A stretch of DNA of 62,471 nt from NCBI GenBank assembly GCA_963787195.1, contig CAWBCI010000022.1:1-62471 (forward strand), written 5' to 3'. Positions 52,401 through 59,866 of the stretch are shown here, piece by piece; the first letter of the stretch is position 1, and every line of letters begins with the position of its first letter. The position numbers and the translations under genes are program-made. The notes under the pieces were generated by a model that was not told where the DNA came from, did no database searches, and saw only the letters and a program-made list of their open reading frames with translations. Origin of the DNA: CAWBCI01 sp963787195 (lineage in GTDB: Bacteria; Bacteroidota; Bacteroidia; Bacteroidales; JAGOPY01).

Positions 52401-52479
52401 TATTGAAAGATACCTTATCAGGTATCCAGCGTCTTATATAATAGTATAAAGAGTAAATAGCAGCTTTCATTCCGTTCAA
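34461..52479 (-). CDS. Giant modular T9SS-secreted adhesin-like protein (about 6,000 residues; six frame breaks)
   Basis: The signal sequence ends GILSIPGFSQ near residue 55. Next come a DUF2341 domain (WYNVSWLYRKAITIDY, near 51850), a LamG-type lectin domain (51370-50900), Ig-like modules (near 50400 and 49500), a second LamG (50240-49640), a nine-Gly linker (48541-48567) and a right-handed beta-helix-like tract (48200-46000). Then follows a series of at least six repeats with cores like TWNGSASTDWNDWINWT near 45930, 44520, 42890, 41000, 38880 and 36680. The C-terminus holds a T9SS type A sorting domain (VQLVDLSGRVLLKQ). Frames break near 45350, 42080, 38030, 37735, 37610 and 36055; all are single-base and no internal start fits. 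The gene begins the pilus-like locus. Confidence 0.8.
48541..48567. repeat. (ACC)9 trinucleotide tract coding for nine glycines
   Basis: A perfect 27-bp microsatellite inside the giant gene, read on the minus strand as GGT x9 (residues about 1305-1313). Slippage in steps of three would keep the frame and only vary linker length. Confidence 0.9.
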
Positions 52480-52580
52480 TCATTTACCATCCAAGTAAAC
52501 TTTCATCTAATAAAAAAAATCCAAATACTGGGCTCAATCAGATCCTTACTTGCATAAGGATGACGGTATATCTTGCCAAA

Positions 52581-52639
52581 AGAAAAAGCGGCTCAGCACG
52601 CCTTTGAAAATTTTAATGGTGTGCCGGACCGCTTTTTCT
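52581..52639 (-). terminator. Terminator of the NarL-type regulator gene
   Basis: Arms AGAAAAAGCGG (52581-52591) and CCGCTTTTTCT (52629-52639), with inner GCAC/GTGC pairing. It is symmetric enough to work on both strands. It lies after the regulator stop and before the giant gene start, suggesting separate transcripts. The rest of 52480-52840 holds a small hairpin (CCCGATTTAATCGGG) and no gene. Confidence 0.72.
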
Positions 52640-52840
52640 CAAATGCAATAATGATAGTCATCCCGATTTAATCGGGGTCTGTTAGCGCTTTATTTATTAC
52701 ACTCCTGGTTTATAGCGCTTTATAGATAATTTTTATTAACTATAATATCCCATTACAAAAGTACCCTTCCATTAAATAATATTACTAAGGGTTTTCCTCA
52801 TTTATTGAATAATAAACCTTAAAGAAAAAATAGGGAAGAA

Positions 52841-53497
52841 TTAGTCGATGGAGGTGATGTCATTTCGAATAGCATACTTGGTTAATTCTGACACTGTATG
52901 CAAATGAAGTTTTTCCATAATATTTCTACGATGTGACTCAGCTGTTTTAGAACCTATAAACAATAAATCTGCTATTTCCCTCGAAGATTTGCCTTCTGCA
53001 ATCAGTTGCAATACTTCTTTTTCCCTGTTGGAAATCGGAATATAAGATACCTCCTGGTCATGCCACCTTGAATCCAGAAAATCTTGCAATAGGGTATCTG
53101 AGATGTCTTCGCTTATGTACTTTTTACCTGAATGAACCCGCCTGATAGCAACAACCAATTCAGTAGAAGAACAATCTTTTAGCAGATAAGCATAAGCACC
53201 GGCCCTGAAAGCTTTCCAGACAAGTTCCTGTTCCGAATGCATTGAAAGGACTATCACTCTGGCATCAGGCAGACTTTTTCTAAGCTGGATAATGGCCATA
53301 ATGCCATTTAATTCAGGCATGCTAATATCAAAGATACATAGGTCAGGTATGAGTTTACGGGCCAGTTTAACGGCTTCACGACCATTTTCAGCTTCAGCTA
53401 TCACCTCAATATCCGAATATTCGGAGAGCAAATTTATGAGCCCTTCCCTTAGTATCCGGTGATCGTCAGCAATTAATATTTTGATAGCAGAAGCCAT
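52841..53497 (-). CDS. NarL/FixJ-family response regulator
   Basis: The 218-residue protein has a receiver domain (residues 1-125). The acidic pair lies in ILIADDHRIL, the phospho-acceptor Asp in LCIFDISMPELNG near residue 57, and Lys in YLLKDCS near 109. A C-terminal LuxR-type HTH (residues 150-215) opens ISNREKEVLQLIAEGKSSREIA. No histidine kinase lies next to it, so it is an orphan here. It is on the same strand upstream of the giant T9SS gene, separated by about 360 bases and a terminator. It is a candidate controller of the surface locus, which is inference from position. Confidence 0.9.
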   Translation of the reverse strand: MASAIKILIADDHRILREGLINLLSEYSDIEVIAEAENGREAVKLARKLIPDLCIFDISMPELNGIMAIIQLRKSLPDARVIVLSMHSEQELVWKAFRAGAYAYLLKDCSSTELVVAIRRVHSGKKYISEDISDTLLQDFLDSRWHDQEVSYIPISNREKEVLQLIAEGKSSREIADLLFIGSKTAESHRRNIMEKLHLHTVSELTKYAIRNDITSID

Positions 53498-53770
53498 AGT
53501 TAATTTTCTGGTAATTAGAAAGTTTAAAGGTAATCAATTAAACTGAATATCTCTAATTTACTTCATAATTCCAGGCTATTTTTTTTGAAATGGTAAAGGA
53601 TACCCTAAAAAGGGCAAAGTTCAAAATTCAAAGGGAAAAATTGAAGTTGAAGAGTTTGTATCAATCCGCATTATACTCTTCAAATGCCGAACCATAATTA
53701 CCTATCGTCTTTTGGCAATCAGGCATCATCCTAAGCTTATCCCCCATGTTGGCAGGACGAGTCCTATAAT

Positions 53771-54337
53771 TTAATTTCTTTTCTGCCTGTTATATCTTAT
53801 ATCCACCGACACATTGATTTCGCTTGCTACTTTTACGCCAAACATTTTCGGCAACCTGATTTTAAAATCCTCAGGTTTCAGTATAAATTGAGATTTCGCA
53901 ATTAGTTCGTCTTCGGTAACCCTCAGGACTCCGGGATGTGAGACCCTCCGGGTCACGTTATGAATGCGCAGTTTGCCCCCCACCAGGACCTGATATTCTC
54001 CAGGTTTATTGAAATCAATATCGGCAAGGTTTAAGATTCTTCCAACAAAATCGGATTCCGGATATTTATCCGACTCCATGAACTCTTCATTGAAGTCCTT
54101 TTCTATAGTTTCATTCTGGAAATGAAAAGATTTTATCATCGCATGGAATTCAAGCCCGCCGGTTTTTGTATTAAGGGTAGCTTCCACCCCATGGTTATCT
54201 CCCCTGATGTTTTCAAAAGGACTCATTCCGTAAAATGATACGAATCCCGAGTCGGTACTAAAATCCTGGGCACACAGACAAGTGCATGTCACCAGGAACA
54301 CTCCTGAAAGCAATAAGCTCTTATATTTTTTAGCCAT
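53771..54337 (-). CDS. YceI-like family periplasmic protein
   Basis: The protein has 188 residues. A signal peptide covers residues 1-24 (LLLSGVFLVTCTCLCAQ). A YceI/lipocalin-like barrel follows, with FSTDSGFVSFYGMSPFENIR, KSFHFQNETIEKDFNEEFM and YPESDFVGRILNLADIDF. YceI proteins bind isoprenoid or amphiphilic ligands in the periplasm. In Bacteroidota this variant is often seen alone. It stands about 270 bases upstream of the regulator gene on the same strand; that gap has GGGCAAAG- and TTGAAGTTGAAG-like repeat text but no gene. Confidence 0.8.
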   Translation of the reverse strand: MAKKYKSLLLSGVFLVTCTCLCAQDFSTDSGFVSFYGMSPFENIRGDNHGVEATLNTKTGGLEFHAMIKSFHFQNETIEKDFNEEFMESDKYPESDFVGRILNLADIDFNKPGEYQVLVGGKLRIHNVTRRVSHPGVLRVTEDELIAKSQFILKPEDFKIRLPKMFGVKVASEINVSVDIRYNRQKRN

Positions 54338-54363
54338 TGGTTCAGAGAATATATTGCACTTAT

Positions 54364-54497
54364 TTATTCGGTCCTCATTATTCGGGCAACATTCCGGAAT
54401 ATGATTCTTCCCCCCAGAACATCTGCAGAAGGACTTAGTTCAAAATAATACCATTTCGAATCAGCAACAGTTTTGCCATTCGTATTGAGTGTGAGAT
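54364..54497 (-). pseudogene. Remnant of a coding region (about 44 codons)
   Basis: An open frame read as LNTNGKTVADSKWYYFELS then PSADVLGGRIIFRNVARIM and a stop at 54364, with an in-frame stop just upstream. Composition and codon pattern look like the C-terminal end of a protein. Its upstream part is absent. It lies in the gap between the YceI-like and UBP genes. No family recognised. Confidence 0.3.
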
Positions 54498-54584
54498 ATC
54501 AGAAAAAGTCTAAACTATCCGGGATTTTTTCATTTTTGATCAAACAAAAATCTCAGGGGAAATAATTCCTCAAACCCGCAGGTA

Positions 54585-54851
54585 CTATTCAGATATAAGT
54601 CCATCAACATAACAGTACACCCAGTCTTCACCAGGTTCAAAGGATTTGATAACCGGATGCCCGGTTTTATGGAAATGCTTGGTAGCATGCTTGTTTTTTG
54701 AATCATCGCAACAACCTACATGCCCGCATTCAAGGCAGAGCCTGAGATGTACCCAGGTATCACCCATTTTTAAGCATTCCTCACAGCCTTCAGGTGTATT
54801 CGCGCTCATATCACTATCGGCATTCTCAATATGACTGCATGTATATGCCAT
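54585..54851 (-). CDS. UBP-type zinc-finger protein
   Basis: The protein has 88 residues. Cys/His ligands are spaced as in the ZnF-UBP domain: C5, H7, CEECLKMG (C23, C26), RLCLECGHVGCCDD, then HATKHFHKTGHPV. In eukaryotes this fold binds ubiquitin C-termini; in bacteria its role is unclear, but small stand-alone copies occur in several phyla. It is complete, with no partner gene near it, and it lies in the accessory island downstream of 54.3 kb. Confidence 0.88.
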   Translation of the reverse strand: MAYTCSHIENADSDMSANTPEGCEECLKMGDTWVHLRLCLECGHVGCCDDSKNKHATKHFHKTGHPVIKSFEPGEDWVYCYVDGLISE

Positions 54852-55296
54852 GGCATTTTATATTAATTGTAATTATCAAGTGGAAAATCAACAAATCCAT
54901 TTTATTATTGTTCATGACAAATCCGGCAAAATTTGCATAAAAAAGCCATTCACAATACAGACACCCCGATCTCTGTCTCATTCAGACTCCCTTCGCCTTT
55001 CAAGCAGAAAAGAAGCAGGCCCGGGCGAAGCGAAGGGCATTATGATTTATGGCAACTTTGAAACCTCCCCCCTTCCCAAAGGCGCCATGCAGGAGATCAG
55101 CGATAGAATCAGGTCACTGGTCCTGATTAATATAGTTATGGAGTCCGGTTCATTCCGGGAGGAAAGTAAATTTGAAGCAACAATCGCTCAAACACGTTTG
55201 GGTGCTTGTTTATGTTTCCAGAGCCTAAGGAGATGCTGCACCTAAACTGGCCGGCTCAGCTGAGCTTTTCCGGAATTCAATGAATCATTCCATGTT

Positions 55297-55686
55297 TTAG
55301 TGCTTCGTTGTTTTCCCTTTTATTTTTGTCCGCAGTAAATTTTCCTTAACTCTGAACTTCACAATTTCGCTTATTAAACTTAAAGGCATTGCTTTGTCAA
55401 ATGGAAATTGAACAGAACCTTTTCCCTGCTTGTAGATTGAAAGTTCTTTTACAAATTCTGCGTGTCCTGTAGGTGTTGCATAAAAGCCAATGTGGTTTTT
55501 GAATGCTGCAAAATACACCAGGGCTTTCCCATTAATCTTATAGGCAGGCATACCGTAACCAATACTTTCTTCCGCTTCCGGCGCCACTTTTTTAATTTCC
55601 GAACGAATTTGTTCTAAATTATTTTGAATGTCTTCCGGAAACCCTGCTATATATTCGTCAATGTCCTTAGGTTTCGTTGTTGTCAT
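55297..55686 (-). CDS. DUF1801 domain protein
   Basis: The protein has 129 residues. Typical DUF1801 (YdhG/iron-chaperone-like) text: YIAGFPEDIQNNLEQIRSEI, then EESIGYGMPAYKINGKALVYF, then FKNHIGFYATPTGHAEF, ending in a Lys-rich tail. Function is unknown. The family is often found as a lone gene in mobile or accessory DNA. It is complete and unlinked to its neighbours: 52 bases or more of non-coding text on one side and about 240 on the other. The 450 bases between 54852 and 55296 hold no convincing gene. Confidence 0.85.
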   Translation of the reverse strand: MTTTKPKDIDEYIAGFPEDIQNNLEQIRSEIKKVAPEAEESIGYGMPAYKINGKALVYFAAFKNHIGFYATPTGHAEFVKELSIYKQGKGSVQFPFDKAMPLSLISEIVKFRVKENLLRTKIKGKTTKH

Positions 55687-55719
55687 AAGATTTAGTGTTT
55701 TTGTCGCGTATGGTCATTA

Positions 55720-55862
55720 TTAGTCCTCTATCGCCTCAATACCTTGATCTTTAAGTTTTGCTGATCCGTTTTTCATGTCTTTGACTTGTTCCGGCGAATG
55801 TCCCTGCTAAACAGTAATTTCTCCGACAAGCTTAAATGGAGGATGTGAACGATAGGATGTTT
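55720..55862 (-). pseudogene. Remnant of an unrecognised gene with an internal stop
   Basis: On the minus strand the frame reads YRSHPPFKLVGEITV, a stop, then QGHSPEQVKDMKNGSAKLK and DQGIEAIED before the final stop. The two halves share one frame, so a stop codon has arisen inside a former gene. The upstream part is gone. Family unknown. Confidence 0.35.
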
Positions 55863-55929
55863 ATGTTATTACTCATTGATCTTGATAACCTATAGGCGGC
55901 CACTGACTATGAATTGTTATTGCCGGTAG

Positions 55930-56718
55930 TTAATATTTATCGAATTGCGGATTCCCCGAATTGTCATAGGACAAGTCAAATGTCCTTTCTGTTTGCTCAA
56001 TTAAATTGTTATTTGAATCATATTTTTTCAATAAATAATATCGGTAGTTATTTTGTGATAATGATCGCTTAAATGTTTCATTAAACATCATTAAACTTTT
56101 TATTGGATTTTGGGCATTGTCATAATCCCCAAAATATTCATTCGTTTGAAAAATTAAATCTCCTTCACTGGATGTTATATTCACTATACTATCCAGGTTA
56201 TTTCTATTGTTAAAATAAAAACTTGATGTTTCAGTTGTATATGCCTGAATATTTACAATTTTATTTAGTAATCCATTCAAATCGTAATAAAAATTTAAGG
56301 TGTCTGTTTTTAGATTATTATTTTTATTGGGTTGAATTTTCCGGAGTATCCGACCTTGTGAATCAAATAAAATCTCCCTGTCAGCTACAGACAGCGTATC
56401 ATTTCCAGCTGCGACTCTATTTCTAATCAAGGCCATATTACCGGAATATGCAATTTCATCATAAACCCCTTTAAAGAATTTGTAATCATATCCAGTCAGA
56501 GGATTGATCGGTATTACCCCACCCTCTCTTTTAATAATCCTTGAACCGGAATACTTAATTTCAACAATCCCATTTCCCTCCGGATTTGGTTTACATGGAT
56601 AATTATAATCCATGTATTCATAATAATATTCTGAAATTAAAGGTTTAAAGTCATCTTTCGATTTGCACCCGACCAAAATCAATGCTATACCTATGATTGT
56701 AATGTATATTTTGTTCAT
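55930..56718 (-). CDS. Hypothetical lipoprotein
   Basis: The protein has 262 residues. The lipobox is ILVGC with Cys18, so it is an exported lipoprotein. The body is rich in Tyr/Asn and shows YD-like phrases: ILFDSQGRILRKIQPNKNN, LNFYYDLNGLLNKIVNIQAY, LLKKYDSNNNLIEQTERTFD and LSYDNSGNPQF. These resemble the beta-strand repeats of RHS/YD or of Bacteroidota DUF4595-like lipoproteins. Function unknown. It is an isolated gene with about 300 bases of non-coding DNA upstream. Confidence 0.65.
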   Translation of the reverse strand: MNKIYITIIGIALILVGCKSKDDFKPLISEYYYEYMDYNYPCKPNPEGNGIVEIKYSGSRIIKREGGVIPINPLTGYDYKFFKGVYDEIAYSGNMALIRNRVAAGNDTLSVADREILFDSQGRILRKIQPNKNNNLKTDTLNFYYDLNGLLNKIVNIQAYTTETSSFYFNNRNNLDSIVNITSSEGDLIFQTNEYFGDYDNAQNPIKSLMMFNETFKRSLSQNNYRYYLLKKYDSNNNLIEQTERTFDLSYDNSGNPQFDKY

Positions 56719-57021
56719 TATTTTCTTTTTTGAATTGCCGGAAATAGAAGGCTAAAAGCACCCTTATTTCTTTTCAAGGCAGATTCATTTAAGCTGGCAA
56801 ATTTCATGGGCGAAAGTTCAGGATAAATACTGAAATTTCCTAAAGGAAATGTAGTGTAAAGATTTCAAATTTCAGATTTCAGATTTACGGTTTCATCATG
56901 CAATGAAAAAGTAAAATATAGCGGATTTCTGGACTGCAAGCCTGAGGGAAGAAATCAGGTCTTTTGCTGAAAGATGGAATTCTTTAATCAGTTCATCATC
57001 ATATTATTTTATTTTGTTGTC

Positions 57022-57546
57022 TTACTTCTCATTTTGCACATCGTAAACGGGCTCCCATAATTCTATTTTATTGCCTTCCGTGTCCATAATATGTACAAAT
57101 TTCCCATAATCGTATGTCTCAATGCTGTCAACTATTGTCACTCCGTTTTCCCTGAGTTTTTTTACAAGTCCTTCAATATTCCGGACCCGGTAATTAATCA
57201 TAAAATCTTTTTTGGAAGGGGAAAAATATTCATCTCCTTTTTTGAAGGGACTCCATTGAAGATAGTTTATCTCATCAGGTCTGTCAAGATTTCTGGCTTC
57301 AAAACTCGCACCCCAATCATTGATTTCCATTCCTAAATTTTTAGCATACCATTCTTTCGTTTCCTGAGGATTGTCGGAAAAAAAGAAGATCCCTCCTATT
57401 CCAGTCACCTTTGGTGTAGTATCAGCAGATGAAGCTGATTTATCTGATTGATTTTTTTGATCTTCCATATTGTTTACTTTTTTAGTTGTCGGCTTGCAAC
57501 TTATAAACACTGCTAAAAGCGAAATTGTTATAATTAGTCTAATCAT
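57022..57546 (-). CDS. VOC-family (glyoxalase/dioxygenase fold) lipoprotein
   Basis: The 174-residue protein has an N-terminal lipobox LAVFISC with Cys17 and a Ser/Lys-rich linker. A single VOC domain begins GIGGIFFFSDNPQETKEWYA and ends YDYGKFVHIMDTEGNKIELWEP. The domain carries the usual Glu at the C-terminal strand (IELWEP). Homologues without the lipoprotein leader would start near MEDQKNQ; the leader here could be genuine or a fused upstream start. VOC proteins include glyoxalases and fosfomycin/bleomycin resistance proteins; the substrate is unknown. It is another isolated gene of the accessory island. Confidence 0.78.
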   Translation of the reverse strand: MIRLIITISLLAVFISCKPTTKKVNNMEDQKNQSDKSASSADTTPKVTGIGGIFFFSDNPQETKEWYAKNLGMEINDWGASFEARNLDRPDEINYLQWSPFKKGDEYFSPSKKDFMINYRVRNIEGLVKKLRENGVTIVDSIETYDYGKFVHIMDTEGNKIELWEPVYDVQNEK

Positions 57547-57589
57547 TTTGTCTTTCTATTTATTATTGTCGTTTCATCTTTAAGCTGCC

Positions 57590-57730
57590 GTATAAGGCCC
57601 GGCGTAAATGCCTGACCTGGGATATATACTCAAAGCCGGGCATTTTTGATTTCCGCCGAAAGTTAGGAATAATCCCTCAAAATTGCCCGGCATGGGTGCA
57701 ATACTTGCTTCGGCCAGGCATGGCTTTTCG
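57590..57730. repeat. GC-rich intergenic dyad repeat, copy 1
   Basis: GCCGGGCA near 57633 pairs with TGCCCGGC near 57686, surrounded by text such as CATTTTTGATTTCCGCC and GTTAGGAATAATCCCTC. A diverged copy (roughly two-thirds identical by eye over 90 bases) is at 59670-59790. It lies downstream of the rifampin transferase gene and upstream of the VOC gene. Confidence 0.6.
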
Positions 57731-57758
57731 CATTCTTTAACACCCGTTTGATAAGAGC

Positions 57759-57878
57759 CTAATCGTAATGAAACCTGCATTTCGCAATATGTATCTCATC
57801 ATTCACAAGTCAATAAATCAATCGATGTTCTCCGGCAATTCTTCCGGACCAAAATCCCTGGTATTTGTGTTTTATCGG
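57759..57878 (-). pseudogene. Remnant of a YoeB/Txe-family toxin gene
   Basis: The minus strand reads KHKYQGFWSGRIAGEHRLIY, then an in-frame stop, then LVNDEIHIAKCRFHYD and a final stop. This matches the C-terminal half of YoeB mRNA interferases: the WSRRI-x-HRLVY segment and the closing CRYHY. The N-terminal half is missing or out of frame, and no antitoxin gene is recognisable upstream. It is a decayed toxin-antitoxin module in the accessory island. Confidence 0.6.
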
Positions 57879-58008
57879 AACGGCTTATTATTGCACTATA
57901 GCTCCGGGTGTATATTCCGCTGATACTGCCCCCATTCCGGCCATCCTGCCCCCCTTTACAGTTCAATTTTTTACCGTTATCTCCGGATTGTCACAGTCCG
58001 TCCGGAAA

Positions 58009-58753
58009 TCAATTAATAATTTCCCCTTTGTTATTCGCCAGTTTTTCACGCCATTTTTGAAGTTCTTCAGGCCTCAGCCTCACCCAATCTTTTACTTCTC
58101 CAAGGATTTTCAATGGTTCCAGGGATCTATAATGAGCGTGTCGGATTGCCCGGAAATTTTTTGTCTGTAACATTAGGGTCATTTTCAAAACTCCCTGTCG
58201 GTTCAACGATATAGACACGTTCAGGTCCATCGCCTTTTGCCAGTGCAGCAGCGAGGCCCGCACCATTGATAAGGGCCGTGAAATAAATATGATTCATTTT
58301 GAGTTCAGGTTTGTAATTGGAATTGCCCCCTGCTGTCAGCAAATCGCCAGGCTGCAGATCTGCTTTGGTTCCGTGATAAAAAGGACCTTTGTCAGAGGGT
58401 ATATCCTTAAACGAAGCCGCTAATTCATAATACTTTCCGGCCTGCTCAGGTTCGCCAGCTTCCTCATAACATTCAGCAATATTTGAATACAGGGAAGGAA
58501 AAATTCCTTTAAAATAGTCGTTGTTAATTTTCAGGGCCAATTGCAAACCAGTCTCCAGCCATTTCAATTTGTCGGAAACATTTTTTTGATTTCTGGCTAT
58601 ATAGTGAGATGCAAGAAACTTTTCAAAATCGTTTGTAGCTTCATTCCAGGCTTGAAAAAAGAATTTTATTGCTTCTTCAGCATTGTCTTTTTCTTCCATG
58701 GCTATACCCTGAATACAGAGTTTAACAACATTATTGTTTGGGTCGAATTCCAT
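58009..58753 (-). CDS. arr: NAD+-rifampin ADP-ribosyltransferase (Arr) with helical N-terminal extension (one frameshift)
   Basis: The C-terminal part is Arr: GPFYHGTKADLQPGDLLTAG, then MNHIYFTAL, ERVYIVEPTGSFENDPNVTD and KKFPGNPTRS, after which the frame stops. Removing one T at about 58131 continues YRSLEPLKILGEVKDWVRL and on to a stop at 58009. Arr inactivates rifamycins by ADP-ribosylation of the ansa chain. The first 115 residues are a TPR-like helical region (CIQGIAMEEKDNAEEAIKFF, KYYELAASFKD) that ordinary Arr of about 140 residues lacks. Total about 248 residues. It is an isolated gene. Resistance is inferred from homology. Confidence 0.85.
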
Positions 58754-58993
58754 TTTCCAATTATTTTGCCTGTTAATTATTGCAGAATCAATTTAGTACT
58801 GGTCTTTTGAGCATTCTATTGTCTCACAATAAGTGCCAAAACGCGCAACTCAGATACCGGGTATGGTTCCGGCGAAAAGCAAGCACACTCCCTCTCCGAT
58901 CATATGGGGCAGAGTCGATTACACGGTCAGACCTTCGTGCTTCTGCATCCGCCTGCTAATCGTTAGAGTCTTCTTTTTTTGTCATATAAGGAT

Positions 58994-59615
58994 TTATTTT
59001 TTTGTCAGTTTATATCTCAAGTGTGTTGTCAGGTCAGATGGCACTACTTCCATAATTTGAATGTCGTATTTATCCTTGTCGATGCCGTCAAACAGCCGGA
59101 TTCCACTGCCTAAAAATACGGGGGCGATATGTATCATAAATTCATCAATAAGTCCTGCGTTGAGAAATTGCTGTATAGTATCCGCTCCACCTTGAATTCT
59201 AATGTCTTTTTCTCCGGCTGAATGTCTTGCTTTTTCCAGGGCACTTTCTATTCCATCATTGATGAAATAAAAAGTTGTTGTCCCCTTTTGAACCCAGGGT
59301 TCACGTTTTTCGTGGGTCAGGACATAAACATCTGCTTCATATAAATCTTCTGCCCAAACGACTTCACCTTCTTCAAACATTCGTTTTCCCATTATGTAAG
59401 AGCCTGTGCGAGCGAACACATCATCTATTAACTTAGCGTCAGCACCGGATTCTTCACCGCCTTCCATTTTGATGTGTTTCCAAAATGCTTTTTGTTTAAA
59501 CATCCACTGGTGTAGTTTTCCGGAAATTCCGCCCATAGGATTTTCCGGGACTTCTGTTATCACCGGCAAAAAAACCATCAAGTGAAATTGCGCAATCGAA
59601 AATGATTTTACTCAT
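58994..59615 (-). CDS. Dihydrofolate reductase/RibD C-terminal-like reductase (one frameshift)
   Basis: The true start is the ATG at 59615: MSKIIFDCAISLDGFFAGDN, the usual opening of this family. Dropping one C in the run at 59547-59549 joins it to ENPMGGISGKLHQWMFKQK and the rest, with YIMGKRMFEEGEV and IRIQGGADTIQQFLNAGL (NADPH site). Total about 206 residues. These are single-domain relatives of RibD-C/DHFR found as lone genes in many bacteria; the substrate is unknown and true folate reductase activity is not implied. It is another isolated gene of the island. Confidence 0.82.
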
Positions 59616-59669
59616 AAAGCTTTTTTATTTTATGATTTTTTTTATTCCCCTCACTATTCACCCGTCAAA

Positions 59670-59790
59670 TCCCCGGCCAGGGCTCATTATGCTCCATGCC
59701 GGACATTTTTAATTCCCGCTGAATGTTAACAATAATTACTCAGAAATGTTTGGCCGGGGCTGCAATCTTTTGTTTGGTTGGGCTGGGCAT
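59670..59790. repeat. GC-rich intergenic dyad repeat, copy 2
   Basis: CCCCGGCCA near 59674 pairs with TGGCCGGGG near 59752, and the inner text (GCCGGACATTTTTAATTCC, ATGTTAACAATAATTACTC) parallels the copy at 57590. It lies between the DHFR-like start and the RhuM stop, in a gap with no gene. Confidence 0.55.
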
Positions 59791-59866
59791 TTTTAGATTA
59801 CAGACTAGTAACATGTGAATGCAAAATGTGCCTGAAAGCAATGGGATGCTTTGGGTTTGAGCCATA

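Noticed and set aside
54850..55245. 131-codon plus-strand ORF between the UBP and DUF1801 genes
   Set aside because: Composition is not protein-like. It runs through GC-rich intergenic text, and no domain or ribosome-binding site is seen.
56719..57021. Possible coding remnant on the plus strand (EEIRSFAERWNSLIS near 56950)
   Set aside because: Only about 25 codons, preceded by stops and with no recognised family; the gap is otherwise A/T-rich text (repeated TTTCAGATTTC) without a gene.
58755..58993. Possible attC-like site around CTAATCGTTAG (58955-58965)
   Set aside because: The short palindrome is present but no matching distal core or consistent spacing was found.
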